A stretch of 64,000 bases of DNA from positions 117,452,674-117,516,673 of the forward strand of contig CM061243.1 in assembly GCA_030848705.1 (NCBI GenBank), read 5' to 3'. Of this stretch, positions 10,799 to 23,683 are shown in pieces. A program made the position numbers and the translations under genes. How positions within the stretch are numbered: position 1 is the first letter of the stretch; each line of letters opens with the position of its first letter. The notes under the pieces are model-generated. The model saw only the letters and a list, made by a program, of their open reading frames with translations. It was not told the origin of the DNA and did not search any database. The DNA is from Heracleum sosnowskyi (taxonomy: Eukaryota > Streptophyta > Magnoliopsida > Apiales > Apiaceae).

Positions 10799-11680
10799 CA
10801 GTGTTATTAACGTGATATGTGTACTGATGCGCAAAAGCCTCCTGGGGCATAAGCGCAACGCGCAAAGCGAGATGTGCGGATTCATCGAAGACAAGTAAAT
10901 ATTCATATATTCGTGATATAATGCAAACCATTACAAATTTATAGATAAGAAGACATATAATTGCAAAACCAAAATGTCCTATATGATAAAATAACCAAAT
11001 TCTTCACATAGACTCAAAGTATATAATAACTTAATTAGTCAAAGTAACAAAGAAATGCATAGGTAGTTTACTATACTCCATCTACAAAATCCACAATCCA
11101 CAAAATTATCTTCTTCACCCCATTATGATTCGAATCCTCAACAAAGTCAAGTTCATCCTCATTTTCATATATATGTGTACAAGAATTATACATATATATA
11201 TATATATTCAAGAATCATATATATATATACACATATATATATATGTATGGGTATCATCAGTTTCCATGTGTACATAATATATGTATACACATAATATATG
11301 TATACACGAATCAGTATATTCAAGATCAAAGATCAGAAATCTGGCACCCGTTCTCGTAGTCGTACAATTGCTCGCTCAGTCCCTCCAGTGATGTTTGTGT
11401 GTATATATGTTTTTGTACATATCTGTTGTTGATTGATATAAGTATTTATGGATATTTTTTACCCTTTTCCTTTTAAAATTGACCAAGTCATGCACCCTAG
11501 TGAACATTTGATAAAAAGCGCGCTTTTTTTGCGCTTCTCGCACTGCGCTTAAGCCCTCAACGCGCACAGAAGCGCTCGCTTTAGTGAAGCGCTCTCTTTA
11601 GTGAAGTCGCGCCGCATCTCCAAAGTGAAGCGCTTCGGGTGCGCATCGCATCTCGCATATGCGCGCTTTTAATAACACTG
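10799..11680. mobile_element. hAT-like non-autonomous element with 8 bp target duplication
   Basis: The terminal inverted repeats are CAGTGTTATTAA at 10799 and TTAATAACACTG at 11669-11680. They are flanked by CCTACTAC (10791-10798) and CCTACTAT (11681-11688), an 8 bp target duplication with one mismatch, as expected for hAT. The ends are rich in GCGC and AAGCGC words in both orientations (10830-10880 and 11515-11670). The middle contains ATATAT microsatellites (11185-11310). No transposase is seen. Confidence 0.75.
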
Positions 11681-11688
11681 CCTACTAT

Positions 11689-12062
11689 AATGAGGTTACT
11701 GACAGTATGCGAAAGGTTTTTTAGTTGAAGGCAGTGATTTCAGAAAGAAGATAAAAAAAATCCTATGTAAAAGGTACTATGGACTGGAAAGAGAGAGAAT
11801 GAATGAGACAAGCAGCAAGAATAGTGATTTCAACATACAAGTGAGGGTGCACAATAGGAGTTGGGTACTTAACAGGGAAAAAATCTAAAAGACAGGGTGT
11901 ATGGAAGAGTCAGGTGTGGTACAGAATATACAATATTACTAGAATTAATGAATAACTAATAAGTATAGAATTAGCTGCTGATGCAGCTGCTAAAAATAAA
12001 GGTTACAACTCACTTAAACCACCACCAGGTGCATGTGTGAAATTAAATCATTGATTAGAAAA
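11689..12062. other. Unassigned spacer downstream of cystatin-like copy C
   Basis: AT-rich DNA between the hAT-like element and the stop codon of the truncated gene on the minus strand. It would contain that gene's 3' flank. I see no further feature. Confidence 0.4.
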
Positions 12063-12632
12063 TTATAAAATTTCATTCCATTTGCGACAAAAGTTTAAGT
12101 TTATGGGATTGGTAATGGCCCTAAAACGTTTCTTGAGCACATAATTGTAACCATGATCAACTTCGTTACGATCACATTCGCGTAAAAGCTCCTCGTCCGA
12201 CTCCTCCTCAGGCTCATTCTCCTTTACCTTAATCCCACAGAACTCCAGTTTAACACGATCAGCAAAACGTTTGATATAAACTGGAGACCTGCGAACATGC
12301 TTCTTTTCCTCCTCTGAATCCTCCTCCGAGGACTTGTCAAAAAAATTCCCAGCTCCTAGAAAACACGACTCCTTATCATCTGTTAGTGGGCTGCTACTCA
12401 TTTGTACAATCTCCTCCCCCTTTTTGGAGCTGCTACTCATTTGTAGAATCTCCTCCTCAGCCTTGTCCACCCCCTTTTTGGACTTTGCCCTCTTTCTACT
12501 ACTCATATAATAGTCAGCCATCTCTATCCACTTTCCGCTCTTTGTACTCGTAACATCACCATCCTTCGACTCTGCCCTCTTTCGACTTTTCTTCCGCCGC
12601 TTAATCCCTTGATCCTCTGCTGCCCTCTTCAT
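12063..12632 (-). pseudogene. Cystatin-like family, copy C, lacking the cystatin-like domain
   Basis: This is a 189-codon frame from the ATG at 12630-12632. It shares with copies A and B the basic and acidic N-terminal region (SRKRAKSK, SSEEDSEEEKKH, RRSPVYIKRFADR) and the conserved block ECDRNEVDHGYNYVLKKRF. It diverges at the RAITN position, exactly where copy B enters its C-terminal domain, and stops 14 codons later. The remaining roughly 110-residue domain is absent, so the copy is truncated. It may still give a short protein, but loss of the only folded-looking domain argues for a pseudogene. The sequence is clearly more diverged from A and B than they are from each other. Confidence 0.6.
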
Positions 12633-12845
12633 CTACATCTTGTTAATAATCTGCACCAATTTCAATTTTGCATTGTCGGGTCTTTCACCCCCTCTTTTAG
12701 TCCTATTATATAGGCAAACCTGTTGGGCCATTCCTAATCCGATTGGGAAAATCATAATCCATCTCAGTGCAGTAATCCAATAAATAGTAGGATTTAATAC
12801 TTATATTATCGATTTTCAATTATTATTTTTTCTCAATCAAACACT

Positions 12846-13045
12846 TCTTTTAAAAACACATTAGGAAATCAATTATTTATTTTTATCCTTATTTCTATTT
12901 TTATGTTTTTTATATATTATATAAATAAAAATATTTTAGCACTCTTAAGTTGTTTGAAAAATATTTATCCAGTATTTTAGAATTTTTAATTTTAATTCAA
13001 TAAAATTAAATTATCTTATTTCCACTTACAATTCATAGGTCAAAT
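12846..13045. repeat. Dispersed repeat R1, copy 1 (partners 30795-30931, 56505-56714)
   Basis: About 200 bp beginning TTTTAAAAACACATTAGG and containing TTTAGCACTCTTAAGTTGTT, ending ATTCATAGGTCAAAT. It is near-identical in the three places, although the copy at 30795 lacks the first part. At 56714 it runs straight into a hAT transposase tail, so R1 may be internal sequence of a hAT element. 12640-12845 holds nothing I recognise beyond the promoter side of copy C. Confidence 0.75.
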
Positions 13046-13071
13046 ATTTCAGTTATATTTTTAAACTAGTT

Positions 13072-13472
13072 ATCATCAAACCCATAACTAGATTTGCAAA
13101 ATTAACACTATTTTTTGAGTCCATATAGTGTTATAAAAATCGCCGATAAATCATCGATTTATCGTTTAAAAATATTTGACCGATTCGATTTTTGAAATCC
13201 AATATATCGCTATAAATTATTTTTAAATGGTTTATTATATTATATATAAGGCGAATATATTAAATATATTTAAAATATTAAAATTTATCCGATTTTTGTT
13301 CAGATTTATCATTCCGATAAATCTCCGATTTGCCGATAAATCGTTATACGTTACCTCAATCGATTTGTTCCGATTTCCGAAATCTACCATAACTCTATGG
13401 ACTGAGTTATTCCAACGCATTCATTTCATTTATAACAATTAAAACAAAATAACAATGATAGTATAATAGTAA
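13072..13472. repeat. Dispersed repeat R2, copy 1 (partner 52160-52503)
   Basis: ATCATCAAACCCATAACTAG through GATAGTATAATAGTAA is shared with 52160-52503. Each copy carries one insertion that the other lacks: a hAT-like segment here (13126-13397) and a Mutator-like MITE there (52261-52470). The copy here provides the empty site for that MITE. Confidence 0.8.
13126..13397. mobile_element. Short inverted-repeat element inserted in R2
   Basis: The segment is missing from the R2 copy at 52160. Its ends, TAGTGTTATAAAAATCGCCG and the reverse complement of the right end, TAGAGTTATGGTAGATTTCGG, are imperfect inverted repeats. The inside repeats CGATAAATCG-like words in both orientations. No clean target duplication fits the comparison, so it is described only as a MITE-like insertion. 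The 60-70 codon frames in it on both strands follow from the inverted repeat and are not genes. Confidence 0.45.
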
Positions 13473-13613
13473 TGAACAGATATGTAGTTAGAACAGTAAT
13501 TCCATAGACTCTCGAACAACAGTCTTTAATTTTCTTAACAAAATTGCAACGATTGCCTTGTAGTAAGAATTCCACGACGATTAAGTAATTCCTTTCTGGT
13601 TTCTAGTAGATGA

Positions 13614-15122
13614 GCTTTCAACATGAAACTGAGTACAGATATAGGCATATGCTCCAGAAAAATATGCCCAACAAACGCAAGTGCATCATAAGCAGATGCA
13701 AAAGTTGTTTATAAGATTGCTTACACATAAAATTCTAGGTGAGATTCCTAGTACTGCAAGGAACGAGTACGTGGGGAACAAATCTAGCTCTAATCAAGGA
13801 TGTAAATCAAAATTGAACGAGGTACCACACAAAACTACACCATAAAACTGTCTAATTTCCAAAGACTACACCACAGAACCGTATGACAAGTTTCCTAACA
13901 ACGAAAGCTAAGCATGGACTAAATGTGAAAGACCAAAAACACAGGATTTTGTCGCAAAACAGACATACCAAACACGAAAATGTTAAAGCTAGAGTGAAAG
14001 CCGTGTTGCTAAAATACTATCACGGATGATTTGACCAGCATACAATTCTAGTTAAAGTAAGTATAAGAGCTAAGATTAGCATCTGCATAACAGCAAGACA
14101 GAGTTCTAGATTACAAGATCGTCTTCCAAAAATCAAACACCAAGATAGAGTTCTGAATTACATAGTTGTAGACAGAGTAACCAAAAGAGGTGGCCATTAG
14201 ATAGAATAATGCATTTTACCTGAGTATCCAGTAAACAAATACAACCCTGAAGGGGAGACGTATTCAAGGACGCACCGCGATACAATACAATACAAAATTA
14301 TAAATCAAAACCTATTCAATAACCACAAAAATCTACACCAGTAAACTTTACTCTTAATTCTTTTAAGGATTACATACAAATCTACTTATGTCAGGATCAC
14401 TTACAAATCTACTTATGTCAGGATTATTTTGTCATATACTCATATAGAACTACAAAATGCCTTCAAATAACCAGTACATGGAAAGCGAACGGGAATCCCT
14501 TGTGAATATGCATAAGTTAAAAGTTTGTAATAGGAAGTGGCTTCTGAACATAAAGCATCTACTAATCATATAGTACAATTTAAAATCAATGTCATTTCAG
14601 TGGTATGGCAGATATGGTCTTCATTAAGTAGATGAGATTTAACATGAAACTGAGTGTAGCTATGTATGGACTAAATGTGAAAGACCAAACACGGAAAGCT
14701 TAAAGCTAGAATGAAAGCAGTGTTGCTAAAAAACTATCGCGGATGATTTGACCAGCATACTTCTAGTTAAAGTAAAAGAGCTGAGATTAGCATCTATATA
14801 ACAGCAAGATAGAGTTCCAGATTACAAGATCGTCTTCCAAAAATCAAAACACCAAGATAGAGGTCTGAATTACATAGTTGTAGACAGAGTAACCAAAAGA
14901 GGTGGCCATTAAATAGAATTCCATAGAATAGCATTAATAAAAAGAGCATGACATAGTTTCTGATTAAAATAACAGTTATCTTCGAAATATCATCAGGTCA
15001 TGCATGGAAAGCATCCAAACAAACATGAAACTGAATGTAAATATGCATGTGCTCCAGAAAAACATGCCAAAACAAACGCAGGTGTGTCATTAGCTGATGC
15101 AAATAGTTGTTTATAAGGATCT
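13614..15122. repeat. Local direct duplications in non-coding DNA
   Basis: 13908-14206 recurs at 14661-14925 (GCGGATGATTTGACCAGCAT, TACAAGATCGTCTTCCAAAA, AACCAAAAGAGGTGGCCATT) with small indels. 13614-13725 recurs at 15008-15122 (CATGAAACTGA, TGCTCCAGAAAAA, AGTTGTTTATAAG). The layout is two diverged units of about 0.7-1.4 kb in direct orientation. No reading frame is conserved between them. Confidence 0.7.
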
Positions 15123-15425
15123 TCCTTCTCCCATTGGATAAATTGAAGTTAGGTGCCAAGCAGTAAGCACCAGGGTGTTGGAACTTCCTTTCTGTACTAA
15201 AAACAGATGAACAGAAATACAGCACCCCCATGAAGAAGACTTTAGCCTAGCACTATCTATGAAGATACAGTGACACCGATATCTTTCTACCTAATGTATA
15301 GTTGTTTTCCTGGTAGTGACGATTAATGAGGTTATTTGCCTTTTCACCGACAACATGAGAAGTGAAACTCCTTCAAAAATAAGGGGATTCCCACCAAACA
15401 TACAACCCAAAACCCAAAAGGTAAC

Positions 15426-15478
15426 TGTAACAGCCCGATTTTCGGACTATTATTCTAAATACGAAACTTAAATAAAAA
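15426..15478 (-). repeat. LTR A, left piece (continues at 23684)
   Basis: The first 53 bases of the LTR, from TGTAACAGCCCGA to AAATAAAAA, match 25917-25970 and 28142-28195 with one base missing. The rest of the LTR resumes after the Helitron. Confidence 0.85.
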
Positions 15479-16502
15479 CTAGCGTAAAAGCCCGAGGCAC
15501 GGGCCTGTTTATACACTCGAATAATTTCTCACACCAACATGTATATATATTGAAATAATTTTTATAATTAGAAATGTGGTAACAGATAATATTTCGAATT
15601 TACCTTATATTTGTTTAGTATTTGTTAAATATTTTTTAATTTCATAAAATTTGAATTAATTTCTATAAGATAAAGATCAAATGATTATTTTTAATTACCA
15701 AAATATATATTTAGTTTTAAATGATGTAAAATGAATTTTATCAAATTAAACAATTGAATATAATAAAAATAATTAAACAATTTTTTTAATCCAAACTCAA
15801 TTATATTTTTATGTATAATCTATGTTCTAAAAGTAAGTGTTTAATAATCCCGATAATCGTTAGACGGTAACTAATCGCTTTGATTATGTTAAAATCGGTT
15901 TTGATAAAAGTTGGCGAAAAGGTTATAAAATTCGGTCTAATCCTTCCAATATTGGCATGATTTGTAAATTTTAGGAAATTTATAGGTAAAAGTTCCAAAA
16001 TTAAAAGGTTGAAATTTGAATAAAAAATAATAACAATATTTTTTTGTATACGTAGTTCTTATTTTAGACGGTCAAAATCACGAATTCTCTTAATTTTATG
16101 TGACAACTTGATCACTAATCCAAAATTTAAATCTATAAATTTTATTTTTTTTCAATCATAATATGTTTTTAAATAAATTTAAATTATGTGATAATATACA
16201 TATAATTAAAATTATTAAACAATACATATATATATATAATATTAAATTGATCCCCACTAATCATTCTAATAATATTTAATTATCCGATTTAATCCATAAG
16301 TAATACATCCACGGATTAATCAAATTATGATTGTTCATGATTTACCAACCTGATCAAACTGAACTAACCCTAGCTCTCTTTCTGGCCGACCAAGCCAAGT
16401 CTACCCAACCAATTTAAATAAGCTGAGTATGAGTTTTATATTTTTTCGGCCGACCCTACCCAACCCGATTTAAGTTACAAATTTTGTTCAATAATATTTA
16501 TA

Positions 16503-16514
16503 CACGCGCGCGCG

Positions 16515-16572
<58 letters not shown>
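16503..16572. repeat. Compound microsatellite (CG/CA/TA)
   Basis: A run of ACGCGCGCGCG passes into ACACACACAC and then a long TA tract. It lies inside the 8.2 kb Helitron. Confidence 0.95.
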
Positions 16573-16573
<1 letters not shown>

Positions 16574-16589
16574 TATTAACTCCTTATAT

Positions 16590-19500
16590 ATAATAAGCGT
16601 AAGAGAGATCTTATCCAAAACTTTGGTCGGTCACTGTACTACCAAAAGTATACGATCCGTTGGATTATAAAACTATAAATATTCAAATCGATGAGAACCG
16701 TCAGATATAATATTAAAAATTGTATTTGATTAATAATAGGATAGTATTTAAATACTAAAAGGTGTATTTTGATAATTTAAACCTATTATAAATGGGTTTT
16801 CTATATTGAATAGAAATCTTTATGTAAAAATTCGTAATTATCTTTTCTCTTTATTTTATGGATAGTTCCAGTTAGATTATAATTATTAAACCATCATTAA
16901 ATTAAAGATAATTTTGTAAGCTTCGTGTGGGCTGTAAAATCGTTAAAATCTGTTGTCTAAAACTCAAGATAGAGCCCAAGAGCCCAAACAGTAAAGTTAT
17001 TATCTAAATTTTAATAAATATTTTTTTATTATTGTAGCACCAATTAAAATTTTTTTTCCTAATTCTTTTAAATTTATAAATTCTTTGTTTATTTCAATAA
17101 AATATTAAAATCAATTTAAGAAAAAAATTAAAATTGATCTGGTCCGTGTACGATCAGTATACGACCAAATTAATAATTATAGTTAGATCTTAAATAGATC
17201 GATGAGAATTGTTAGATCTAATATTAAAAAGTGTATCTGATTAATAATAGAATTATATTTAAATACTAAAAAGTATATTTTGATAATTTAAAATTTTTCT
17301 ATGTAAAAATTCTTAAATATATTTTCTCTTGAATTTATATATAGTTCCAGTTAGATAATAATTGTTAAACCAAATATCAAGATAACAATTCATATCGATT
17401 ATAATGATACCCTACGTTATAGGAGACTTAGGAGAACTCCTGTACATTAATAAATTTAAACACTTTTTTTGTCTGAAGGAACATAACAATTCGATTAATC
17501 CAAATTATAATTATATTATTCTACATATAACAAACATAAAAGGATAATATCAAAATATTATTAAAATGTTGAGGGTTTCATATTCATAAACGATAATTTT
17601 GAATATAATACTTATATGAAAATATGTATTTGATTAAATGTAGTATTATATTTAAATACTAAGAAGTGTGCTTTGATAATTTAAACCAATTATAAATTGG
17701 TTTTCTATATTGAATTGAATTCTTTGTGTAAAATTTCTTAACCATCTTTTCTTTTCAGTTTATTTTATGGGTAGGTCAACTGGTCAAGTTAGATAATAAT
17801 TATTAAACCATCATTAAATTAAAGATAATTTCGTTAGTTTCGCATGAGTTGTAAAATCGTCAAAATTCAATTTCTAAAACTCAGGATAGAACCCAAATAT
17901 TAAAGTGAGTATCTTAATTTTAATAAAAAAAATTTTTATTATTGTAGCACCAATTTATTTATTTTTCCACTAATTATTTTAAATATAGAAATTTTCTGTT
18001 TCTTTCAATAAAGTATCAAAATTAATTAAGAACAAATTCAAATCGATAAAGAATATAATAATATGAGAATAAAATTTTATATAATCATAACAAATTTTTT
18101 ATTTTATTTAATAATTTTTTAGTAATAATGTATTTTAAAATTTTATTTACACCGTAAATAAAACCGAAACATTAAAAGTAAAAGCAGTTAGTAAGATACT
18201 TATATCAGTATATATTTGATATCCTTATTATATTAAATCCTTATATATAATAATCATAATAGTGATCTTATTCCAAATTTTGGTTGTAGACAACCAAGGA
18301 CCATTAGATCTTAACTAGATAAATGAAAATCGTTAGATCAAATATTAAAAAAGTTTATTTTATTAATAATAGGATTATATTTAAATTCTAAAAGGTGTAT
18401 TTTGATAATTTAAACCAAATATACCAAATATAAATAAGTTTTCTATATTGAATAGAATTCTTCATGTAAAACATTCGTTACTTTCTTTTCTCTGATAATT
18501 CCACCTAGATAAAAATTGTTAAACCATCTTTTAATTAAAGATAATTTAGTTATCTTCATGTGGGGTGTAAAATCGTCAAAATCTGATTTTTAAAACACAA
18601 GATAAAGCCCAAATTAATAAAGTGAATATTTAAATTCTAATAATAATTATTATGTCATCATTATTTTAACACCAATTTAATTAATTTTTTCTAACTATTT
18701 TAAATTTAGAAATCTATGTTCAAAAAATAAAATCAATCTAAGAAAAATTCAAATCAACAAAGAATATAATAATACGATGATAAAATTTTATAAAATTGTG
18801 CATATTTTTAATCCTATTTTATTAAGTTTTATATCATAACTAATCAAATATTATTTATTATTAAATAATAAATTATACGTAAATGGTGATTTTATTTTAT
18901 AAGAACTCATACAGACATAATTTCATTGTTAGCAGAACTATATTCATATTAAAAAAAAACCTTATTTTGAAATTTTAGATTCAGCTACAGAAGATGCCAA
19001 ACTTTTTAAACCTATATACATTGTAAATTATTAAATTCGAAATTTTAAAAGTTTGCTAATCAATTAGTATAGTACTTTTCTGAAAAATCGTACTTTACAA
19101 AAAATATTATCAAATAACATATGTCTGCAAGAAAAAATGAAAAAATTCTTATTTTTCAAAAAAACCTATAAATTTTATTATGTTGTTGGTAGATTTAAAG
19201 CTTAGATCATTCTACATGATAATTTTACTGTTATATCTAACATTTTTCAACAATTTAATTTGAAAGATTCAACGATTATGGATTGAGTGATCAAACAAAG
19301 CGACCAAACTTAACTTATAAGGAAACTTTCATTATTTAGTCTTTAATATAATAACATAGATATTTACCGGATATACTATAAAAAAATGAAATTTATACAG
19401 AATTTTGATCACGGTGTACTACTTTAGAAGAAGAACTATTACAAAAACAATTATATTTTAATTGATAATTTATTTTCTCAAAAGTTCAAAGTTACCACAT

Positions 19501-19960
19501 CTTTAACATATTACAAAAAAAAGTATATTATATTTTAGCAATAAATATTTAAAAAAATTATAAATATTAAGAAAAATTAATGATGTTATCATGGTAGTTT
19601 GGTCCTAAATACCGCCAAAACATTCTCAACCGTTTGATCCAATACTTTTAAAAATATGATCAAGATTATATCATATAAAAAGAAGTTATTATCTAAAATT
19701 GATATAAGTTAACAGATATTATATTAGGATTGGATTTTCTAAAAAGTCAAAACATAAAAATAGTTGTAATTAAATAAGGAAACTCATTTAATACCAAAAT
19801 AATAAAAATCGTTTAATGTTAAATAGATAGGTGAAAACCGTTAGATTTAACATTAAAAACTGTATGTGGTTAATAAATGGTATTCTAATAATCTAAACTA
19901 CATATAAGTAGATTTTCTAAATCGAATAGAATTCTCAAGATTAAATTTCGTCACTTTATT
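16590..19960. repeat. Diverged direct repeats inside the large Helitron
   Basis: A block containing AATACTAAAAGGTGTATTTT, GATAATTTAAACC and TTTTCTATATTGAATAGAAT recurs around 16755, 17270, 17655, 18385 and 19885. The spacing is irregular (about 0.4-1.5 kb) and the copies are considerably diverged. Each copy is also preceded by GAGAACCGTTAGAT-like sequence that also occurs at 8950 in the small Helitron, so these are Helitron-family internal repeats. A minus-strand-oriented 5' end candidate (reverse complement TCTATGTTATTATATTAAAG) ends near 19361. Confidence 0.5.
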
Positions 19961-20659
19961 CTCTTTTTAGTTTTAGAATAGTTTTTAATTGAAAAAGAAC
20001 TATTAAACCACAACTAAATTAAAGATTATTTTATGAATTTCCGTTAAAAAATCAGTGACAAAATGCTTAATTGATTCTAGATTGGTGCTTGAACCCTAGT
20101 TTGTATTAAGCCTCAATCTAACCTACGTTGGTCAATCATTTAACGGAATGCTAATTTTGAAATTCGAGAGTAACGTTAGTGATATAAACAAATAAGTTTA
20201 TAGTTCAGTGGTTGGTTTCTAAAAATTTATAGTTCAGTGGTTGGTTTCTAAAAGTATATAAAGTTCAGTGATAAAAAAATTCATTTTCCCTTTTTTTAAT
20301 TAAAACATGTTAACTTTTCTATTTGTCCTTATTAAAAAAACTTACTTATTTTAACATTCCAACATATTTTTTTTAATAAATACAATTAATATAATTAAAA
20401 CACTTCTAAAAATATCACGGTCAATTATTTTTTTTAATTAAAACATGTTAGATTTTCTATCTGTCCTTATTATTAATATTATTTTATTATAAAATAATAT
20501 TAATAATACCTCATTTATCTTCCTCGGCCTCATTTGTATTTTTTTTTATATTTTTTATGTTCCAATGAATATTTAAGTTTCTCATTTTATAATTTATCAT
20601 ATTAATTTTTACTTTTATTTTAATATTTTCCGTTCACATTAAAGTTTTTAATTTATTAT

Positions 20660-20695
20660 TTTTAAAACCCGTGCCTTGCACGGGTTATAGGTTAG
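20660..20695 (+). mobile_element. Helitron 3' terminus (degenerate)
   Basis: The hairpin CCCGTGC-CTT-GCACGGG is followed by TTATAGGTTAG and T. The final CTAG is changed to TTAG. It marks an older, plus-strand Helitron within the larger one; its 5' end is not assigned. Confidence 0.5.
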
Positions 20696-20916
20696 TATTA
20701 AATTGAGCGTGAAAAATATAATAAATATCAAAATTTTAACTATAATATTTTTGGCTAAATCTTTTTTAACAATAATTTAATCACGTAAACTAATAAATTT
20801 TAAATATTAAAATATTCATAAATAAATATAATTATAAATATTAAAAAAACAATTGTGTGTTCCATGGGTAATTAAAATATAATTATAAATAAAATAATTA
20901 TAAATAAAATTTAAGT

Positions 20917-20945
20917 AACCGTGCATCGCACGGGCTATAAGCTAG
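20917..20945 (+). mobile_element. Helitron 3' terminus
   Basis: The hairpin CCGTGC-ATC-GCACGG is followed by GCTATAAGCTAG and a T, the canonical plus-strand end. The next bases, TATTATTAAAGACGAAACAT, resemble a Helitron 5' region, so another element starts almost directly behind it. Confidence 0.6.
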
Positions 20946-22044
20946 TATTATTAAAGACGAAACATTAAAAGTTTTGGTCGGTCGGTCGGTCGGTCGGTCG
21001 GTATTTGGGCCGATTCACGGGTCTATCTATAATCAATTTATTAATAACCAATTACCTTTTTTCACTACATTACCTATTTTATATTTATTTTTTAAACAAA
21101 CCAACTCATCTTCTAAAAATAAAACGAGCAACATATATATAATATGGTAATATTATTATATATTTATAACTGATTACCTTTTTCAGCTAAAACACATTAT
21201 TTTTATATTTTTTACCTAAAACAACTCATCTTATAAATATGACACATATATGGAAACCAAGTTATTGATAACCAATTACCTTTTTCACCTAAATTATATT
21301 ACCTATTTCATATATCTATTTAACTAAAACAAATCATTTTCTAAAAATAAGATGGACAATATATATATAAAATGGTAATATTATTATATATTTATAACCG
21401 ACAGCTAAAACACATTATGTGTTTTATATTTTCTAACTAAAACAACTTATCTTCTAAATATAATACATGCAAAATAAATATACAATGGTAATATTGTTTT
21501 ATATAAATATTAATAAATAACAAGTTATTCTTTTCGGCTAAAACAAATTACCTCTTTTATATTTTCTAACTTAAACAACTAATTTTCTAAAAGTAATGCA
21601 GACGTATATATAAAAAAACTAATATAATTTTATATAATTGTTAATAAGTAACTAATTGTCTTTTTAAGGATATTACCTGTTTATATTTTTTAACTGAAAC
21701 AACTCATGTTCAAATTAAAAATAACACGGACAAAAGATAGATATATTGGTAATATTATTATATTAAACTTATGAAATTCATGTTTATTATAATTTTTTTA
21801 ACATTCAATTTAAACGAGATAATTAATTAAAATAAAAGTAATAGTATATTCAAATAAACTCGGTATATTGAACAAGCACATATTTTGATATTTGCACTTG
21901 AGTCCCTTTTTAGATTTTTAAGAGTAAAAAAATACGAATCATTAGATATGTTTTTTTAAAATATTTTATATTTTAATATCTAAAATATTACTATTGATTA
22001 CGTCAATAATATATTAAATTTAAATATTATATTGTTAGATTTAT

Positions 22045-22090
<46 letters not shown>

Positions 22091-22180
22091 TTTTATCAAA
22101 TTATATATAATAACTAAAATCTAAATAAGAAAATAAGAAAATATTAAAGAAGACCGTGCATTGCACGGGATATAAGCTAG
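20946..22180 (+). mobile_element. Nested small Helitron with minisatellite
   Basis: It begins next to the previous terminus with TATTATTAAAGACGAAACAT, which resembles the 5' end of the Helitron at 55535 (reverse complement TATTATATTAAAGACGAAA). It ends with the hairpin CCGTGC-ATT-GCACGG and TATAAGCTAG. The 5' TC is not clear. It contains a GGTC tetranucleotide run (20978-21002). It also has six or seven diverged 100-130 bp tandem units (about 21030-21760) with ACCAATTACCTTTTTCA and AACAACTCATCTTCTAAA. Confidence 0.5.
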
Positions 22181-23045
22181 TATATATATATATATACAAA
22201 TTATATACTACCATCCATTATATGATATATCGTACTTTCAATTATAGATGTGCTTACATTTTATGCATATGCACACGATTTACAACATAATTTACATTAC
22301 TAAAACTATAATGTTAATCAAACTAAAACATTAGTACTAAAAATCCCAATTTATACATATTTTACAATGTTCTTAAATATGAAAATCGACATTAGTCGGT
22401 AAAGTTACCTTGTAGTGATTACTCGGATAATAGGTGATTAATCGGATTTATTAAACATTTATCCTTCGTCAAATATTTGATATTTAAGTGTTAATATTTA
22501 CATAAAAGAACCGCATATCATTACTCCATACTTGTACATGAACGAAAAGAGTAATGTATATATATATATAATTTAAGCCAATTAAATTGACCCAACCTGA
22601 CCCAAATCGATGTACGATTAAGAGTTGGGTCACAAATTAATATTTTGTGTGGTGGGATGGAATTTTTTCAAACCGATTTAATTGGGTCGGATTGCAAAAA
22701 TGCTTTCAACTCGGCAAATACAACCCATAAACACCCCTAACTCTGATTCACACTTTTTACGATAAATTATATTATATTTGTGTATCAATACCTAAATAAC
22801 CTATATAAAGTATAAATCATATAAAAATTTACAATATAAATCATATATAATTCAAAAATACAAGTGAAATAAGAATTTATAAATATAATTGAATACATAA
22901 TTATATGTAAAATAACGAAAATTTGAAAAATGGAGCTATATAGATAATATGAACTAACATTTAATTTACTGAGAATGTAAAATTAAAAAAATTGAATAAA
23001 CATGTTTTTATAAATAATATAAAACAACATGTTATTTGCTCAAAA

Positions 23046-23086
<41 letters not shown>

Positions 23087-23429
23087 AATGTAGTTTATAT
23101 AATAATATTTTTATAATAAACTCAAACTCAATGTTATGTACTTGGGTATTAGATGAAATTATATGAGAAAGTTTGGAATATGATTATCAATGTTCACACA
23201 AATCTAATCTACTTTAGCTTAAATAATAAAGGGTTGACAATTCTGTAATTTTTAAAAATATAAGAGTATCCTTGGTTGGCTTTTAATATATACAAAGTAG
23301 ATAAAATATAATTATACATTAAGATTTTGAAACTAAAAAAATTAATATAACCCAACATTTTACTTAAACAAAAAAATAGGACAAAAAGAGGTGATGTGAC
23401 TTATCTAATAAGATTTTCAAGTTAAATTA

Positions 23430-23505
23430 ATAAGTAAGTGTAGCACAATGGTTATAACATAAGTTTTCCAAGGAGGAGGTCGGAGGTTCAATTCCTAAGA
23501 GTAAC
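23430..23505 (+). other. tRNA-like segment with A- and B-box words
   Basis: TAGCACAATGG resembles a pol III A box and GGTTCAATTCC, about 45 bases later, resembles a B box. I could not fold a convincing cloverleaf with matching acceptor arms, so this is at most a decayed tRNA or a tRNA-derived SINE head inside the Helitron. Confidence 0.25.
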
Positions 23506-23683
23506 AAAAATATTTTATTTTTACATAAATTATAGATGGATGGCAAGTTTGTAATTTTTCAACAAATAAGGGCAAACTTGTCATTTCACAGCCATTTTCT
23601 TGGCTCAAATTGCCCCTAGACGGGCTTTAATATATATATAAGTAGATAAGTAGATAGATTTCGTCAAAAAAAAGATAAGTAGA

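Larger units (their letters stand above)
15479..23683 (-). mobile_element. 8.2 kb Helitron (minus strand) inserted in LTR A
   Basis: The uninterrupted LTRs read AAATAAAAA|TAGATTCC. Here the same bases are separated by 8205 bp, which defines the insertion between A and T, the known Helitron target. On the minus strand the insert begins TCTACTTATC and ends with the hairpin GCCCGTGCCTCGGGC followed by TTTTACGCTAG, the diagnostic 3' terminus. There is no Rep/helicase frame; between 15999 and the end of the insert there is no open frame of 60 codons. The interior is AT-rich and contains older repeats and other Helitron ends annotated separately. It is therefore non-autonomous or a composite of nested Helitrons. 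Confidence 0.8.

Noticed and set aside
13126..13397. A clean hAT insertion with 8 bp target duplication
   Set aside because: Comparison with the other R2 copy does not give matching 8 bp flanks, so only an inverted-repeat insertion is claimed.
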